A DNA stretch of 64,000 nucleotides from Candidatus Woesearchaeota archaeon (GTDB lineage: Archaea; Nanobdellota; Nanobdellia; Woesearchaeales; JABGXB01), in assembly GCA_018675975.1 (NCBI GenBank), contig JABGXB010000002.1:62001-126000 (forward strand), given 5' to 3'. Both the position numbers and the translations under genes were made by a program. The first letter of the stretch is position 1. Every line of letters starts with the position of its first letter. This document shows positions 9,107-16,896 of this stretch, in pieces. A model generated the notes under the pieces. That model was not told where the DNA came from and searched no databases. It saw only the letters and a program-made list of their open reading frames with translations.

Positions 9107-9718
9107 TTACTTATCGTTTTTTAATATAATCAATTTAGTATTTTTCATTTTACCAAAAGGAATGATTTTAATAATTTTCCAATTAGAATTCTTAATTAAT
9201 TCTTTAATATAATATTCTTTTCCCCAACCCAATAATATTTTAATTGGTTGAAATAAATATAAAAACAAATTATTTTTAATTAAAAATTGATCCAAAACAA
9301 TTAATTTAGAATTTGGTTTACAAACTCTAGATAATTCTTTTAATATTTTTTTAGGATTTGGAGATACTCTCAAAACATAAGTTGTAATTGCTCTATCAAA
9401 ACTATTTTCCTTAAAATCCATAGAGTTTGCATCCATCTTTTTTAAAATTATTTTTGCATTAGATTTTTTTAATTTAGCTTTGTTTAACATTTCTTTAGAA
9501 AAATCAATACCGTAAACAGTACAATTACTATAGTATGGTAAATTAAGACCAGTTCCAACTCCGACTTCTAAAACTTTTTGTCCTTTTTTTATATCAGCAA
9601 ATTCAATAACTTTTTTTCTATTAAAACTAAATAGTTTATCAATATAATTATCATAAACTTTTGCCCAAATTTTATATATAAAAAGTATATAGTTTTTCAT
9701 TTTATATTTAATTCCCAT
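9107..9718 (-). CDS. Class I SAM-dependent methyltransferase
   Basis: About 203 residues with the SAM-binding motif I VLEVGVGTGLNLPYY, motif II-like YGIDFSKEML and a post-motif strand SFDRAITTYVLRV. Overall the sequence resembles small UbiE/PmtA-like methyltransferases, but the substrate cannot be inferred. The ATG at 9718 is preferred over the TTG used in the ORF track (9724). The gene overlaps the end of the upstream wHTH-Nudix regulator on the same strand, so the two form an operon. Confidence 0.82.
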   Translation of the reverse strand: MGIKYKMKNYILFIYKIWAKVYDNYIDKLFSFNRKKVIEFADIKKGQKVLEVGVGTGLNLPYYSNCTVYGIDFSKEMLNKAKLKKSNAKIILKKMDANSMDFKENSFDRAITTYVLRVSPNPKKILKELSRVCKPNSKLIVLDQFLIKNNLFLYLFQPIKILLGWGKEYYIKELIKNSNWKIIKIIPFGKMKNTKLIILKNDK

Positions 9719-10403
9719 TATCAATTAAATTTATTTTACCTGTTTCAAAATCTCTTTCTAATTCATAATAAAATGAATTATTATGGTCAAATATTTCTTT
9801 TGAAATTAATTTACTCTCTGGAAAGATATTACATTCTTTATCATTAATATCAAACCACTTATGTTCTCTATCAGTTATTGATTTTAATTCACCTTTAAAA
9901 CTATTAGTTTCAAAAATATGTAAAATATGATGATGAATTAAATTATTATTTTTAATAGTTTTAATATTTAAAATACCCCTAAATTTGTAATCATTTACTT
10001 TAATACCAGTTCTTGAAATAATTTTATTTTTTATATCTTTATTACTTTGACCAAATTTAAATTTCGCAAAAAAACTAGCACCCCAAAACTCTTTAAAAGG
10101 TTCTTTTAAAGAACGTGATCTTAATATTTTTTTATTATCATGAATTATTAATAAAAAAACAGAAATTGGTTGTTTAACTAATTGATTATCATCTAAAAAT
10201 AAACATGTATCTTTTCCTTTATCCGTTAATTCATATCTTTTCTCATCTTTTTTAATATAATCTTTATCAAGTAAAAATTTTAAATGATAATTAAATAGAG
10301 AAGATTTTTCATTTCCTAATAGATCAGTAAAAGTTAAATAATTATAATTCATTAATTTTTTTAAAATATTAATTCGAATTGAATTTTGAATAATCTCTTG
10401 CAT
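9708..10403 (-). CDS. Winged-helix regulator fused to degenerate Nudix domain
   Basis: N-terminal winged helix (about residues 1-72: ILKKLMNYNYLTFTDLLG, SLFNYHLKFLLDKDYI, RYELTDKGKD) followed by a Nudix-like fold (about 78-200). The Nudix box region reads GASFFAKFKFGQSNKDIK and lacks the REUxEE glutamates, so hydrolysis is unlikely and the domain probably senses a nucleotide-like ligand. NrtR regulators have the reverse order (Nudix then wHTH). A paralogue lies at 11742-12446 and a true Nudix enzyme between them. The methyltransferase downstream overlaps it. Confidence 0.72.
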   Translation of the reverse strand: MQEIIQNSIRINILKKLMNYNYLTFTDLLGNEKSSLFNYHLKFLLDKDYIKKDEKRYELTDKGKDTCLFLDDNQLVKQPISVFLLIIHDNKKILRSRSLKEPFKEFWGASFFAKFKFGQSNKDIKNKIISRTGIKVNDYKFRGILNIKTIKNNNLIHHHILHIFETNSFKGELKSITDREHKWFDINDKECNIFPESKLISKEIFDHNNSFYYELERDFETGKINLIDNGN

Positions 10404-10467
10404 ATTAGACTGCCATTATTTCTTTTTATAAGAATTTATATTTTACTAAAATCAAATTGAGAAACTA

Positions 10468-10475
10468 TTTATATA
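10468..10475 (+). promoter_or_regulatory. TATA-like box for 10497 gene
   Basis: TTTATATA lies 29 bases upstream of the ATG at 10497, with no Shine-Dalgarno site between, consistent with a leaderless archaeal transcript covering the membrane protein and the Nudix gene. Confidence 0.55.
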
Positions 10476-10496
10476 AAAAATAAATGTATTTCAAAT

Positions 10497-10871
10497 ATGA
10501 ACGAGAAAGAAGAACTCTTGTATAAAATGATCATTCCTGCAGCCATTTGCGCTATTATATCTAGCTATGTTATTAATTTTGATAAAACACAATCAGGAAT
10601 GTTTAATTTTGCATTTGATTATCCACAAGAAGCATATGAAAATTTTAATACGACACTAAGAAAAAAAATTGCAATAGAAACTCATGGCGGGTTATTAACT
10701 AAAGAAAAAATAAATCAATATTATAAAAAGTTTTTAACAAGTAATCAAATAACAATTGATGAATCTGGATACATAATATATAATGGAAAAGGTAAAAGAA
10801 TTTATTTTGACCAATTAGAGGAAATATTAAAAACATATAAATCAAATAAAGAGGCTAAAAATGACAGATGA
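10497..10871 (+). CDS. Hypothetical protein with N-terminal membrane helix
   Basis: 124 residues; one hydrophobic helix (about 10-26, MIIPAAICAIISSYVI) and a soluble C-terminal part with a predicted helical then beta segment (ITIDESGYIIYNGKGKRIYF). No family recognised. It overlaps the Nudix hydrolase start by 11 bases and probably shares its transcript; GAGG within its coding sequence serves as the ribosome site for that downstream gene. Confidence 0.55.
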   Translation: MNEKEELLYKMIIPAAICAIISSYVINFDKTQSGMFNFAFDYPQEAYENFNTTLRKKIAIETHGGLLTKEKINQYYKKFLTSNQITIDESGYIIYNGKGKRIYFDQLEEILKTYKSNKEAKNDR

Positions 10872-11295
10872 CAAAATAAAAAATAATATATCTACACAAA
10901 AACCAAGACTAACAAGTTCTGTTATTGTAAAATACAATAATAAATATTTACTTGGACAAAGAAATAAAGCTAATATGAAAAACAAATGGGTTTTTCCAGG
11001 TGGCGGAGTTGAGTTTGGTGAAACTTTAACAATGGCTGCAATTCGAGAAGTAAAAGAAGAAACTGGAATTGATATATGCAATATTAATTTATTTAAACAT
11101 AAAGAATTAATCAATGTTCCAGGAAATTATCATAGTATAGTATTTTTCTTTACAGCCGAAGCAATAGGAAGTGCAATATATACTAAAGATGATATTAGCG
11201 AAGCAAGTTTCTTTACAATAGATGAAATTAAAAAATTAGATATATTACCAAGTGTAAAAGATATTTTAACAGATAGGGGAGTTTGGCAAGATTAG
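10861..11295 (+). CDS. Nudix hydrolase
   Basis: Cleaves a nucleoside diphosphate linked to another moiety. The Nudix box is complete: GGGVEFGETLTMAAIREVKE followed by ETGI, with all metal-binding glutamates. The preceding KNKWVFPGG and the late FFTIDEIKKLDILPS helix resemble the GDP-mannose hydrolase or general NTPase type, but the substrate is unknown. GAGG about 6 bases before the ATG is a good ribosome site. It lies between two wHTH-Nudix regulators, so its substrate or product may be their ligand. Confidence 0.88.
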   Translation: MTDDKIKNNISTQKPRLTSSVIVKYNNKYLLGQRNKANMKNKWVFPGGGVEFGETLTMAAIREVKEETGIDICNINLFKHKELINVPGNYHSIVFFFTAEAIGSAIYTKDDISEASFFTIDEIKKLDILPSVKDILTDRGVWQD

Positions 11296-11690
11296 TCTTC
11301 AATTAGAGATCTTTTCTCAGCTAACCCTTTGTAAAATCTCATTAATTCAGATGTACTTAAAGGTCTAATAATTTCTATACAACTGTTATCATCTTTTATC
11401 ATTCCAACATCGCTTATCAAACTCAAATCAGTAGGGCGTTTATCTCTTCTCACAAGTTCAACATAACCATTAATATATGTAAATTTAAAATCAAAATATT
11501 CTTTTTTTAAATTACGAAAATAATCAACTAAAGATATTTCATCATCTGATAATGAAAAATTCTTAAATGCACATGAATTAGTTTGACTAAATTCTTTATT
11601 GCTACATAAAAAACTTTTGCCATAGTATTCATATTTACCTTCACTTGACACAGTACTTTGAAACCACAGACTAAAATATGCTTCGTTCAT
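11292..11690 (-). CDS. Hypothetical protein
   Basis: 132-residue soluble protein with no recognised family. It contains two cysteines in the middle (LCSNKEF and CAFKNF) and a central beta-rich part (FDFKFTYINGYVELVRRDKRP). It is convergent with the Nudix gene (4-base overlap) and followed on the same strand by the second wHTH-Nudix gene upstream in transcription order, 51 bases away, so it could be cotranscribed with that regulator. Confidence 0.45.
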   Translation of the reverse strand: MNEAYFSLWFQSTVSSEGKYEYYGKSFLCSNKEFSQTNSCAFKNFSLSDDEISLVDYFRNLKKEYFDFKFTYINGYVELVRRDKRPTDLSLISDVGMIKDDNSCIEIIRPLSTSELMRFYKGLAEKRSLIED

Positions 11691-11741
11691 ATCAATTAGC
11701 TAAAATTAGGTTTTATAAAAATTTATATTCTTAAAAAATAA

Positions 11742-12446
11742 TTAATTAATTTTAAAATTATTTATATTTCCATCATTTTCATTCATTTCAAAATCATTAA
11801 TATTTATTTTTTCATTTAACTTATTTTTAATTAACCATAAATCAGATGGAATTATTTCATTTTCATTTAATTCATCTAAATTAAACCATTTTAATTCACC
11901 ATAGCGACTATCAATAAATTCATTAGTGCTAGTTTGCATTTTAGTCATAAATAAGATAAAACTATGTTTTACATTATCATTAAACATAACTTTTTCATTT
12001 GAAATATTATTTACACTTAAAAAATTTCCATTAATATTTGTTTTTTGTTTAATTAATCTAATACTTGCATCTTTATAATTTTCTTCAAATTTAATTTTCC
12101 CACCAATTAATCCCCAATAATTTTTATATGGTCTTATATTTCTTTTTAATAATAATATTTGATTTTCATTATTTAATAAAACAATTAAAACAACAGGCAA
12201 TGGTGTATGTGAATTATTTAGTATATGTCTAAAAATCGGAATATATTTTTCTGAATCAATTGTTAATTGATATTCATTTTCAATTTTAATTAATAAACCA
12301 TCATTTATCATTTGATCTAAATGATAAGCTAAAATATTTGACCTTACTTTTATTTGTTTTTCTATTTCATTAAATCTTAATTTATTTTTATTTACAAATA
12401 AAGAGAAAATTTCATACCGTTCTTTTTTTTGTAAATTTTTAATCAT
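11742..12446 (-). CDS. Second winged-helix/degenerate-Nudix regulator
   Basis: Same architecture as the 9708-10403 protein: winged helix (about 1-70, with RSNILAYHLDQMINDGLL), then a Nudix fold. Its box is GGKIKFEENYKDASIRLIKQ followed by KTNI: the first glutamate survives but REUxEE has become RLIKQK, removing the catalytic metal ligands. A ligand-sensing repressor or activator is likely. The ATG at 12446 is chosen over the TTG at 12452. A perfect TCAAAT-GA-ATTTGA palindrome sits just upstream, between this gene and the divergent DUF429 gene. Confidence 0.72.
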   Translation of the reverse strand: MIKNLQKKERYEIFSLFVNKNKLRFNEIEKQIKVRSNILAYHLDQMINDGLLIKIENEYQLTIDSEKYIPIFRHILNNSHTPLPVVLIVLLNNENQILLLKRNIRPYKNYWGLIGGKIKFEENYKDASIRLIKQKTNINGNFLSVNNISNEKVMFNDNVKHSFILFMTKMQTSTNEFIDSRYGELKWFNLDELNENEIIPSDLWLIKNKLNEKININDFEMNENDGNINNFKIN

Positions 12447-12448
12447 AG

Positions 12449-12462
12449 TCAAATGAATTTGA
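12449..12462. promoter_or_regulatory. Palindromic candidate operator
   Basis: TCAAATGAATTTGA is a perfect 6-base inverted repeat with a 2-base centre. It lies 3 bases before the start of the wHTH-Nudix gene and 8 bases upstream of the TATA box of the divergent DUF429 gene, a position from which a bound regulator could affect both. Chance occurrence in AT-rich DNA is possible. Confidence 0.4.
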
Positions 12463-12469
12463 GGAATCT

Positions 12470-12477
12470 TTTAAATA
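12470..12477 (+). promoter_or_regulatory. TATA-like box for DUF429 gene
   Basis: TTTAAATA is exactly 30 bases upstream of the ATG at 12500 and follows the palindrome at 12449-12462; it implies a leaderless mRNA. Confidence 0.55.
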
Positions 12478-12499
12478 TTATTATTATTTTTTATATTTT

Positions 12500-13246
12500 A
12501 TGTACTTTATAGGAATTGATTTGGCATGGTCCCCAAAAAATAATAGTGGTGTTTCAATTATTGATTCAAATCATAGTCTTACAAAATATGGAGTTTGTAA
12601 AAGTGATGATGAAATAATTGATTTTATTTTTTCAACTATTAAAACAGATAATTGTTTAATTGCAATAGATGCTCCTTTAATAGTTCCAAATGAAACTGGA
12701 CGGCGTCCTTGTGAAGCACAAATAAGTAATTTATTTAGAACTTATCATGCAGGTGCACATCCAAGTAATAGAAATAGATTTTTACAATGGTCACCCGTAG
12801 TTCGTGGAGAAGAATTAGTTAAAAAATTAGAATCCATTGGAATTGTTCATGACCCATATATTGAATTATATGAAGAATCTAGAAAATGTTTTGAAGTATT
12901 TCCACATCCATCAATGGTTGTTTTATTTAATTTAGAAAAAATATTAAAATATAAATCAAAACCAGGAAGAGATCATGAATTTCTATGTAATGAATTTCAA
13001 AAATATCAAATGCATTTAAAAAAATTAGAAAAATCAAATCCTGCATTATATTTACCTGAAGAATTAACAAATAAAGATTTGAGTGAATTAAAGGGTAAAA
13101 AATTAAAAGAATATGAGGATATTTTAGATTCAGTTTTTTGTGGATATATTGCCTTGTATGCATGGAATAATCCAAACAAATGTAAAGTGTTTGGCGATAT
13201 GGAAAAGGGATATATTTTGACCCCCATTTCTAATCATATGAGGTAG
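12500..13246 (+). CDS. DUF429 family, predicted RNase H-fold protein
   Basis: 248-residue member of the DUF429 family, predicted to have an RNase H-like fold and possible nuclease activity; its biological substrate is unknown. The opening strand FIGIDLAWSP carries the first acidic residue, IAIDAPL the second, and the characteristic GRRPCEAQI block, HPS motif and C-terminal DSVFCGYIALYAW helix are present. Length fits the family. Transcribed alone and divergent from a wHTH-Nudix regulator, which may control it. Confidence 0.82.
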   Translation: MYFIGIDLAWSPKNNSGVSIIDSNHSLTKYGVCKSDDEIIDFIFSTIKTDNCLIAIDAPLIVPNETGRRPCEAQISNLFRTYHAGAHPSNRNRFLQWSPVVRGEELVKKLESIGIVHDPYIELYEESRKCFEVFPHPSMVVLFNLEKILKYKSKPGRDHEFLCNEFQKYQMHLKKLEKSNPALYLPEELTNKDLSELKGKKLKEYEDILDSVFCGYIALYAWNNPNKCKVFGDMEKGYILTPISNHMR

Positions 13247-13439
13247 AAATGTTTATAAAAAGACCTTGATTCTTAGTATTATAGTAGTATGTGTGAGAGA
13301 GCACTAGTAAAAAAATATAGGAAGTTCATATTCAATGACTAAATCCTTAGATGATTTCAAATATAGGTGGGAAATGATCTGTACTTTTCGCTTTTTCTAT
13401 TAAATCATATTATATAGAATATATAATGAGGAATAAAAT
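13247..13439 (+). promoter_or_regulatory. Leader/promoter region of DEAD-box helicase
   Basis: 193 non-coding bases. TTTATAAA near 13252 could start a roughly 160-base leader containing a short GTGT-GAGAGA-GCAC hairpin; a second box TTATATA (13410-13416) is 30 bases before the ATG, while GAGG at 13428-13431 is a well-spaced ribosome site. A regulated leader, as seen before cold-inducible helicases elsewhere, is possible. No tRNA or clear box C/D RNA is seen. Confidence 0.35.
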
Positions 13440-15089
13440 ATGAGTAATACATTTGAAAGTTTAAATTTAGATAATCAATTAATGGGTGCCATTAATAGAT
13501 TAGGTTTTAAAGAACCAACACAAATACAGAGAGATTCAATCCCTTTAATTTTTAAAAATAAAGACGTGATTGGAGAATCAGCAACAGGTAGTGGTAAAAC
13601 ATTAGCTTTTGGTGCAGGTATAATTAAAAATGCTGAACCTGGAAATGGAATTCAAGCAATAGTTTTAGTTCCAACAAGAGAATTAGCTGAACAAGTTAAA
13701 AATGAAATAACTAAATTAGCATATAAAAAACCAATTAAAGTTTTAGCAATTTATGGTGGAGTTTCAATCAATCCACAAATTGACGGTTTAAAAAAATGCG
13801 AAATTATTGTTGCAACACCAGGTAGATTATTAGATCACATGAGTCAAAGAACTATTGATACAACTAAAGTAAAAACATTAGTATTAGATGAAGCAGATAG
13901 AATGGTTGAAATGGGTTTTATTGAAGATGTTGAAAGAATTATAAGAGCTTGTCCAAAAAATAGACAAACATTATTATTTTCTGCAACTATGTATGGACCT
14001 GCAAAAGAAATTGCAAAAAAACATATGAAAAATCCAGAAACAATTCATGCAACAAAAATGGTTGATCCAAAAAAGTTACAACAAACTTATTATGATACAC
14101 CATCAAATATGAAAAAAGAATTATTGGTTCACTTATTAAAAAAAGAAGAATCTGACTTAGTTATAGTTTTTTGTAATACTCGAAGAGCAACTGATATGGT
14201 AGGAAGAGTATTAAAGTTAAATAAAATTAAATCAGCACCAATCCATGGTGGTTTAACTCAAGTTAAAAGATTAAAAACTATTGAATTATTTCATAAAGGA
14301 AAATTTCAAGTTTTAGTTTGTACTGATGTAGCAGCAAGAGGATTACATATCGAAGGCGTAACACATGTTTACAATTACGATGTACCTAATGATCCTTCAG
14401 ATTATGTTCATAGAATTGGAAGAACTGCAAGAGCGGGTAAAGAAGGTTTAATTATTAATATCATTGCACAAAGAGATTATGATAATTTTTCAAAATTGGT
14501 TTCTACACACAGAGATTATAAAATTAAAAAAGAAGAAAGACCAAATTTAAAAGAAAATTCAGATTTTATTAATGATACTAGTTCTACACCAAGATCAGAT
14601 AATAATAGAGGAAATTACGGAAGAAGTAATGACAGATCAGGTGGTTACGGAAGAAGTAATGACAGATCAGGTGGTTACGGAAGAAGTAATGACAGATCAG
14701 GTGGTTACGGAAGAAGTAATGACAGATCAGGAAGTTATGGAAGAAGTAATGACAGATCAGGAAATTATGGAAGAAGTAATGATAGATCAAGTAGTTATGG
14801 TAGAAGTAATGACAGATCAGGAAGTTATGGAAGAAGTAATGATAGATCAAGTAGTTATGGTAGAAGTAATGACAGATCAGGTGGTTATGAAAGAAGTAAT
14901 GATAGATCAGATAGTTATGAAAGAAGTAATCGAAGACCTAGTAATACTAATAATAATAAAGGATTTAATAAATATTCAAGAAATTCCGGAAGTGAAAAAT
15001 CTTACGGAGATAGAACAGAAAATAAATCCAAAGGTAAAAAAAACTTTAGTAGAAAAAGTAATGACAAAAGTCGACCAAGAAATAAATAA
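13440..15089 (+). CDS. DEAD-box RNA helicase with 10-residue repeat tail
   Basis: ATP-dependent RNA helicase (549 residues), likely acting in RNA unfolding, ribosome assembly or cold adaptation. The core (about 1-365) shows the Q motif (GFKEPTQIQ), motif I ATGSGKT, Ia PTRELAEQ, TPGRLLDH, II DEAD, III SAT, IV VIVFCNTRR, V TDVAARGLHIEG and VI HRIGRTARAG. The tail (about 385-500) is eleven tandem copies of a GRSNDRSGGY-like decapeptide, then a basic Asn/Lys/Arg-rich end, an RNA-binding low-complexity tail. GAGG precedes the ATG. Overlapping ORFs in other frames of the tail are repeat artefacts. Confidence 0.96.
   Translation: MSNTFESLNLDNQLMGAINRLGFKEPTQIQRDSIPLIFKNKDVIGESATGSGKTLAFGAGIIKNAEPGNGIQAIVLVPTRELAEQVKNEITKLAYKKPIKVLAIYGGVSINPQIDGLKKCEIIVATPGRLLDHMSQRTIDTTKVKTLVLDEADRMVEMGFIEDVERIIRACPKNRQTLLFSATMYGPAKEIAKKHMKNPETIHATKMVDPKKLQQTYYDTPSNMKKELLVHLLKKEESDLVIVFCNTRRATDMVGRVLKLNKIKSAPIHGGLTQVKRLKTIELFHKGKFQVLVCTDVAARGLHIEGVTHVYNYDVPNDPSDYVHRIGRTARAGKEGLIINIIAQRDYDNFSKLVSTHRDYKIKKEERPNLKENSDFINDTSSTPRSDNNRGNYGRSNDRSGGYGRSNDRSGGYGRSNDRSGGYGRSNDRSGSYGRSNDRSGNYGRSNDRSSSYGRSNDRSGSYGRSNDRSSSYGRSNDRSGGYERSNDRSDSYERSNRRPSNTNNNKGFNKYSRNSGSEKSYGDRTENKSKGKKNFSRKSNDKSRPRNK
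14619..14930 (+). repeat. 30-bp tandem repeat encoding helicase tail
   Basis: About eleven in-frame copies of a 30-base unit beginning GGAAGAAGTAATGACAGATC, spaced exactly 30 bases from 14619 on. Early copies are nearly identical, later ones carry third-position and Gly/Ser changes, indicating recent slippage or unequal exchange followed by drift. It is coding, not a CRISPR array. Confidence 0.93.
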
Positions 15090-15120
15090 TTTTTTATTTT
15101 TTTAATTTATTATTTTTAAT
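15090..15120 (+). terminator. T-rich terminator after helicase
   Basis: Runs of T (TTTTTTATTTTTTTAA and a following TTATTTTTAATA) begin right after the helicase stop codon, matching the oligo-T terminators of archaea. No hairpin is evident. Confidence 0.4.
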
Positions 15121-15182
15121 ATATATATTCAATAAAACAATTGAAACAAACATTTATTAAACAAATAATTCTTTTTTTATTT

Positions 15183-16178
15183 ATGATTTCAGATGATTTA
15201 TTAAAAAAGATTGATGAAAAACAAAGCCCATGTGTAGTTGGCTTAGACCCAGACATTTCTAAATTTCCAGAACAATTTTTAAGAAGAACAAGTGATTTTT
15301 CAGAAATTGGAACAGCAATTACGGCTTTTAATTATGGAATAATTGACGCAATACATGACTTAGTTCCAGCAGTAAAGCCACAAATCGCTTTTTATGAACA
15401 ATATGGTGCACCAGGAATTTTAGCATTTGAAAATACAATAGCTTATGCAAAATCAAAAGGATTAATTGTTATTACAGATGCAAAAAGAAATGATATTGGA
15501 AATACATCTAAAACATATGCAAATGGACATTTAGGTAAAGTAGAAACATCACAAGGTATGCAAAAATCATTTGATGCAGATTTTTTAACAGTAAATCCAT
15601 ATATGGGAATGGACAGTTTAGAACCTTTTGTTGATGTATGTAAAGAATATCATAAAGGACTTTTTGTATTAGTAAAAACCTCAAATAAAGGATCAGGAGA
15701 TTTTCAAGATAGACTTGTAGAATTAACAGACGAAGAAGCAATTGTTTTATGCGACTTAGGTTTTCAAAATTCAAATACACTAAATAAAAAAACTGAATTA
15801 TATAATTTAGTTGGAATGAAAGTAAATCAAGTTGCTCAAACATTTATAGGAGAGCGAGGTTATTCATCAATTGGTGCAGTAATCGGTGCAACATATCCAG
15901 AACAAGCTGAAATATTAAGAAAAATTATGCCAAATAATATGTTTTTAGTTCCAGGTTATGGAGCACAAGGAGGAGGCGCAAAAGACGTGATTCCATGTTT
16001 TAATGAAGACGGATATGGGGCTGGTATAAATTCATCAAGAGGTGTTTTATATGCACATTTAAAACATAATAGTCCGAAAAAATTTCAAGAATATTCAAGA
16101 CAAGCTGTACTTGAAATGAATTTAGATATAAAAAGTGCATTAAAAGACGCAAATAAATATCCAAGCACTTGGGATTAA
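15183..16178 (+). CDS. pyrF: Orotidine-5'-phosphate decarboxylase
   Basis: Last step of UMP synthesis: decarboxylates OMP. The barrel motifs CVVGLDPD, VKPQIAFYEQYG, the catalytic ITDAKRNDIGNT and a late LVPGYGAQGGG phosphate loop mark the longer subgroup of OMP decarboxylases. Residues before MISDDLLKK in the ORF track come from a TTG start and look like untranslated leader, so 15183 is chosen (331 residues). The MazG-like gene begins 1 base after its stop. Dihydroorotase, another pyrimidine enzyme, lies 1.3 kb away. Confidence 0.94.
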   Translation: MISDDLLKKIDEKQSPCVVGLDPDISKFPEQFLRRTSDFSEIGTAITAFNYGIIDAIHDLVPAVKPQIAFYEQYGAPGILAFENTIAYAKSKGLIVITDAKRNDIGNTSKTYANGHLGKVETSQGMQKSFDADFLTVNPYMGMDSLEPFVDVCKEYHKGLFVLVKTSNKGSGDFQDRLVELTDEEAIVLCDLGFQNSNTLNKKTELYNLVGMKVNQVAQTFIGERGYSSIGAVIGATYPEQAEILRKIMPNNMFLVPGYGAQGGGAKDVIPCFNEDGYGAGINSSRGVLYAHLKHNSPKKFQEYSRQAVLEMNLDIKSALKDANKYPSTWD

Positions 16179-16179
16179 A

Positions 16180-16494
16180 ATGACATTAAAAGATATTCAA
16201 AAAGAGGTTGATGATTGGATAAATCAATTTAAAATTGGATATTGGAAACCACATGAAGTTTTAGCTAGATTAACAGAAGAAACTGGAGAATTAGCAAGAG
16301 AAATTAATCATATTTATGGCCCTAAAAAGAAAAAATCTACTGAAGAGACAAAAGAATTATCAAATGAAATGGCAGATATAATTTTTACTCTATGTTGCCT
16401 TGCCAATTCACTGGATTTGGACTTAGATGAAGCTTTTAAAAGGGTAATGGACAAATGCTATGACAGAGATCAGAATCGTTATGAAAAGAAATAA
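16180..16494 (+). CDS. MazG-like nucleotide pyrophosphohydrolase
   Basis: 104 residues; an all-alpha NTP pyrophosphohydrolase likely to hydrolyse (d)NTPs or modified nucleotides to monophosphates. The metal-binding motif is visible as RLTEETGELAREI (ExxE) followed by NEMADIIFTLCCLAN (ExxD). Length fits single-domain MazG-like proteins. It immediately follows pyrF and is probably cotranscribed. A second MazG-like gene lies at 57099-57431. Confidence 0.87.
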   Translation: MTLKDIQKEVDDWINQFKIGYWKPHEVLARLTEETGELAREINHIYGPKKKKSTEETKELSNEMADIIFTLCCLANSLDLDLDEAFKRVMDKCYDRDQNRYEKK

Positions 16495-16604
16495 ATTTTG
16501 CTTATAAGAGCCAAAACCGATTAGTTTTTAAATAATAATATTTTCTTTCAATTATATCAGTAAACTTTAATTATTGCAAAATAGTAAACTGTTTCTGAGT
16601 ACAC

Positions 16605-16609
16605 GAGGT
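16605..16609 (+). promoter_or_regulatory. Ribosome-binding site deciding csp start
   Basis: GAGGT ends 6 bases before the ATG at 16616, supporting that start over the TTG at 16574 used in the ORF track. A TTATAA box near 16503 would give a leader of roughly 90 bases. Confidence 0.6.
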
Positions 16610-16615
16610 TCGAAA

Positions 16616-16837
16616 ATGGAAGGAACTGTAAAGTTTTTTAATGAAAGAAAAGGATTTGGTTTTATAAAAACTGAAGATGGTAAAGAATACTTTGTTCATC
16701 AAAGTGCACTACAAGAAGGTATGGTTTTAAGCGACAATGATGTTGTTCAATTCGATATTGAAGATGGCGAACGAGGCCCAAAAGCTGTTAATGTTCAAAA
16801 AAGCGAAAGCTCAAACGAAGATAATACAGAAGAATAA
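16616..16837 (+). CDS. cspA: Cold-shock domain protein
   Basis: 73-residue single-strand nucleic-acid-binding protein, an RNA chaperone. The cold-shock domain is complete: MEGTVKFFNERKGFGFI (RNP1), YFVHQSAL (RNP2) and DIEDGERGPKAVNV, with a short acidic tail. Unlike most single genes in the window it has a leader and a Shine-Dalgarno site, a property shared with the DEAD-box helicase 1.5 kb upstream; both may respond to cold. Csp proteins are patchy in archaea. Confidence 0.95.
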   Translation: MEGTVKFFNERKGFGFIKTEDGKEYFVHQSALQEGMVLSDNDVVQFDIEDGERGPKAVNVQKSESSNEDNTEE

Positions 16838-16861
16838 TTTATTAGTTTTTATTTACTTAAA

Positions 16862-16896
16862 TTCATAATTTATTATAATTAATTTTTATTTTTTTT
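16862..16896. terminator. T-rich convergent terminator region
   Basis: A long T-rich run (TTTTTATTTTTTTTTTATTTTTTAC) separates csp from the convergent methyltransferase gene. It would serve as an oligo-T terminator for the plus strand. Confidence 0.4.

Noticed and set aside
13270-13400. Box C/D RNA in the helicase leader (GATGATT, CTGT)
   Set aside because: The boxes deviate from consensus and no terminal stem or second pair is found.
14584-14850. Minus-strand 88-residue His/Tyr-rich ORF
   Set aside because: Created by the same tandem repeat on the opposite strand; no promoter or ribosome site.
14619-14930. CRISPR-like regular spacing of direct repeats
   Set aside because: Units are directly adjacent at 30 bases without unique spacers and are coding in frame.
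14572-15105. Overlapping 177-residue ORF in the helicase tail
   Set aside because: It is an off-frame reading of the 30-bp repeat; the helicase frame continues through and fits the family.
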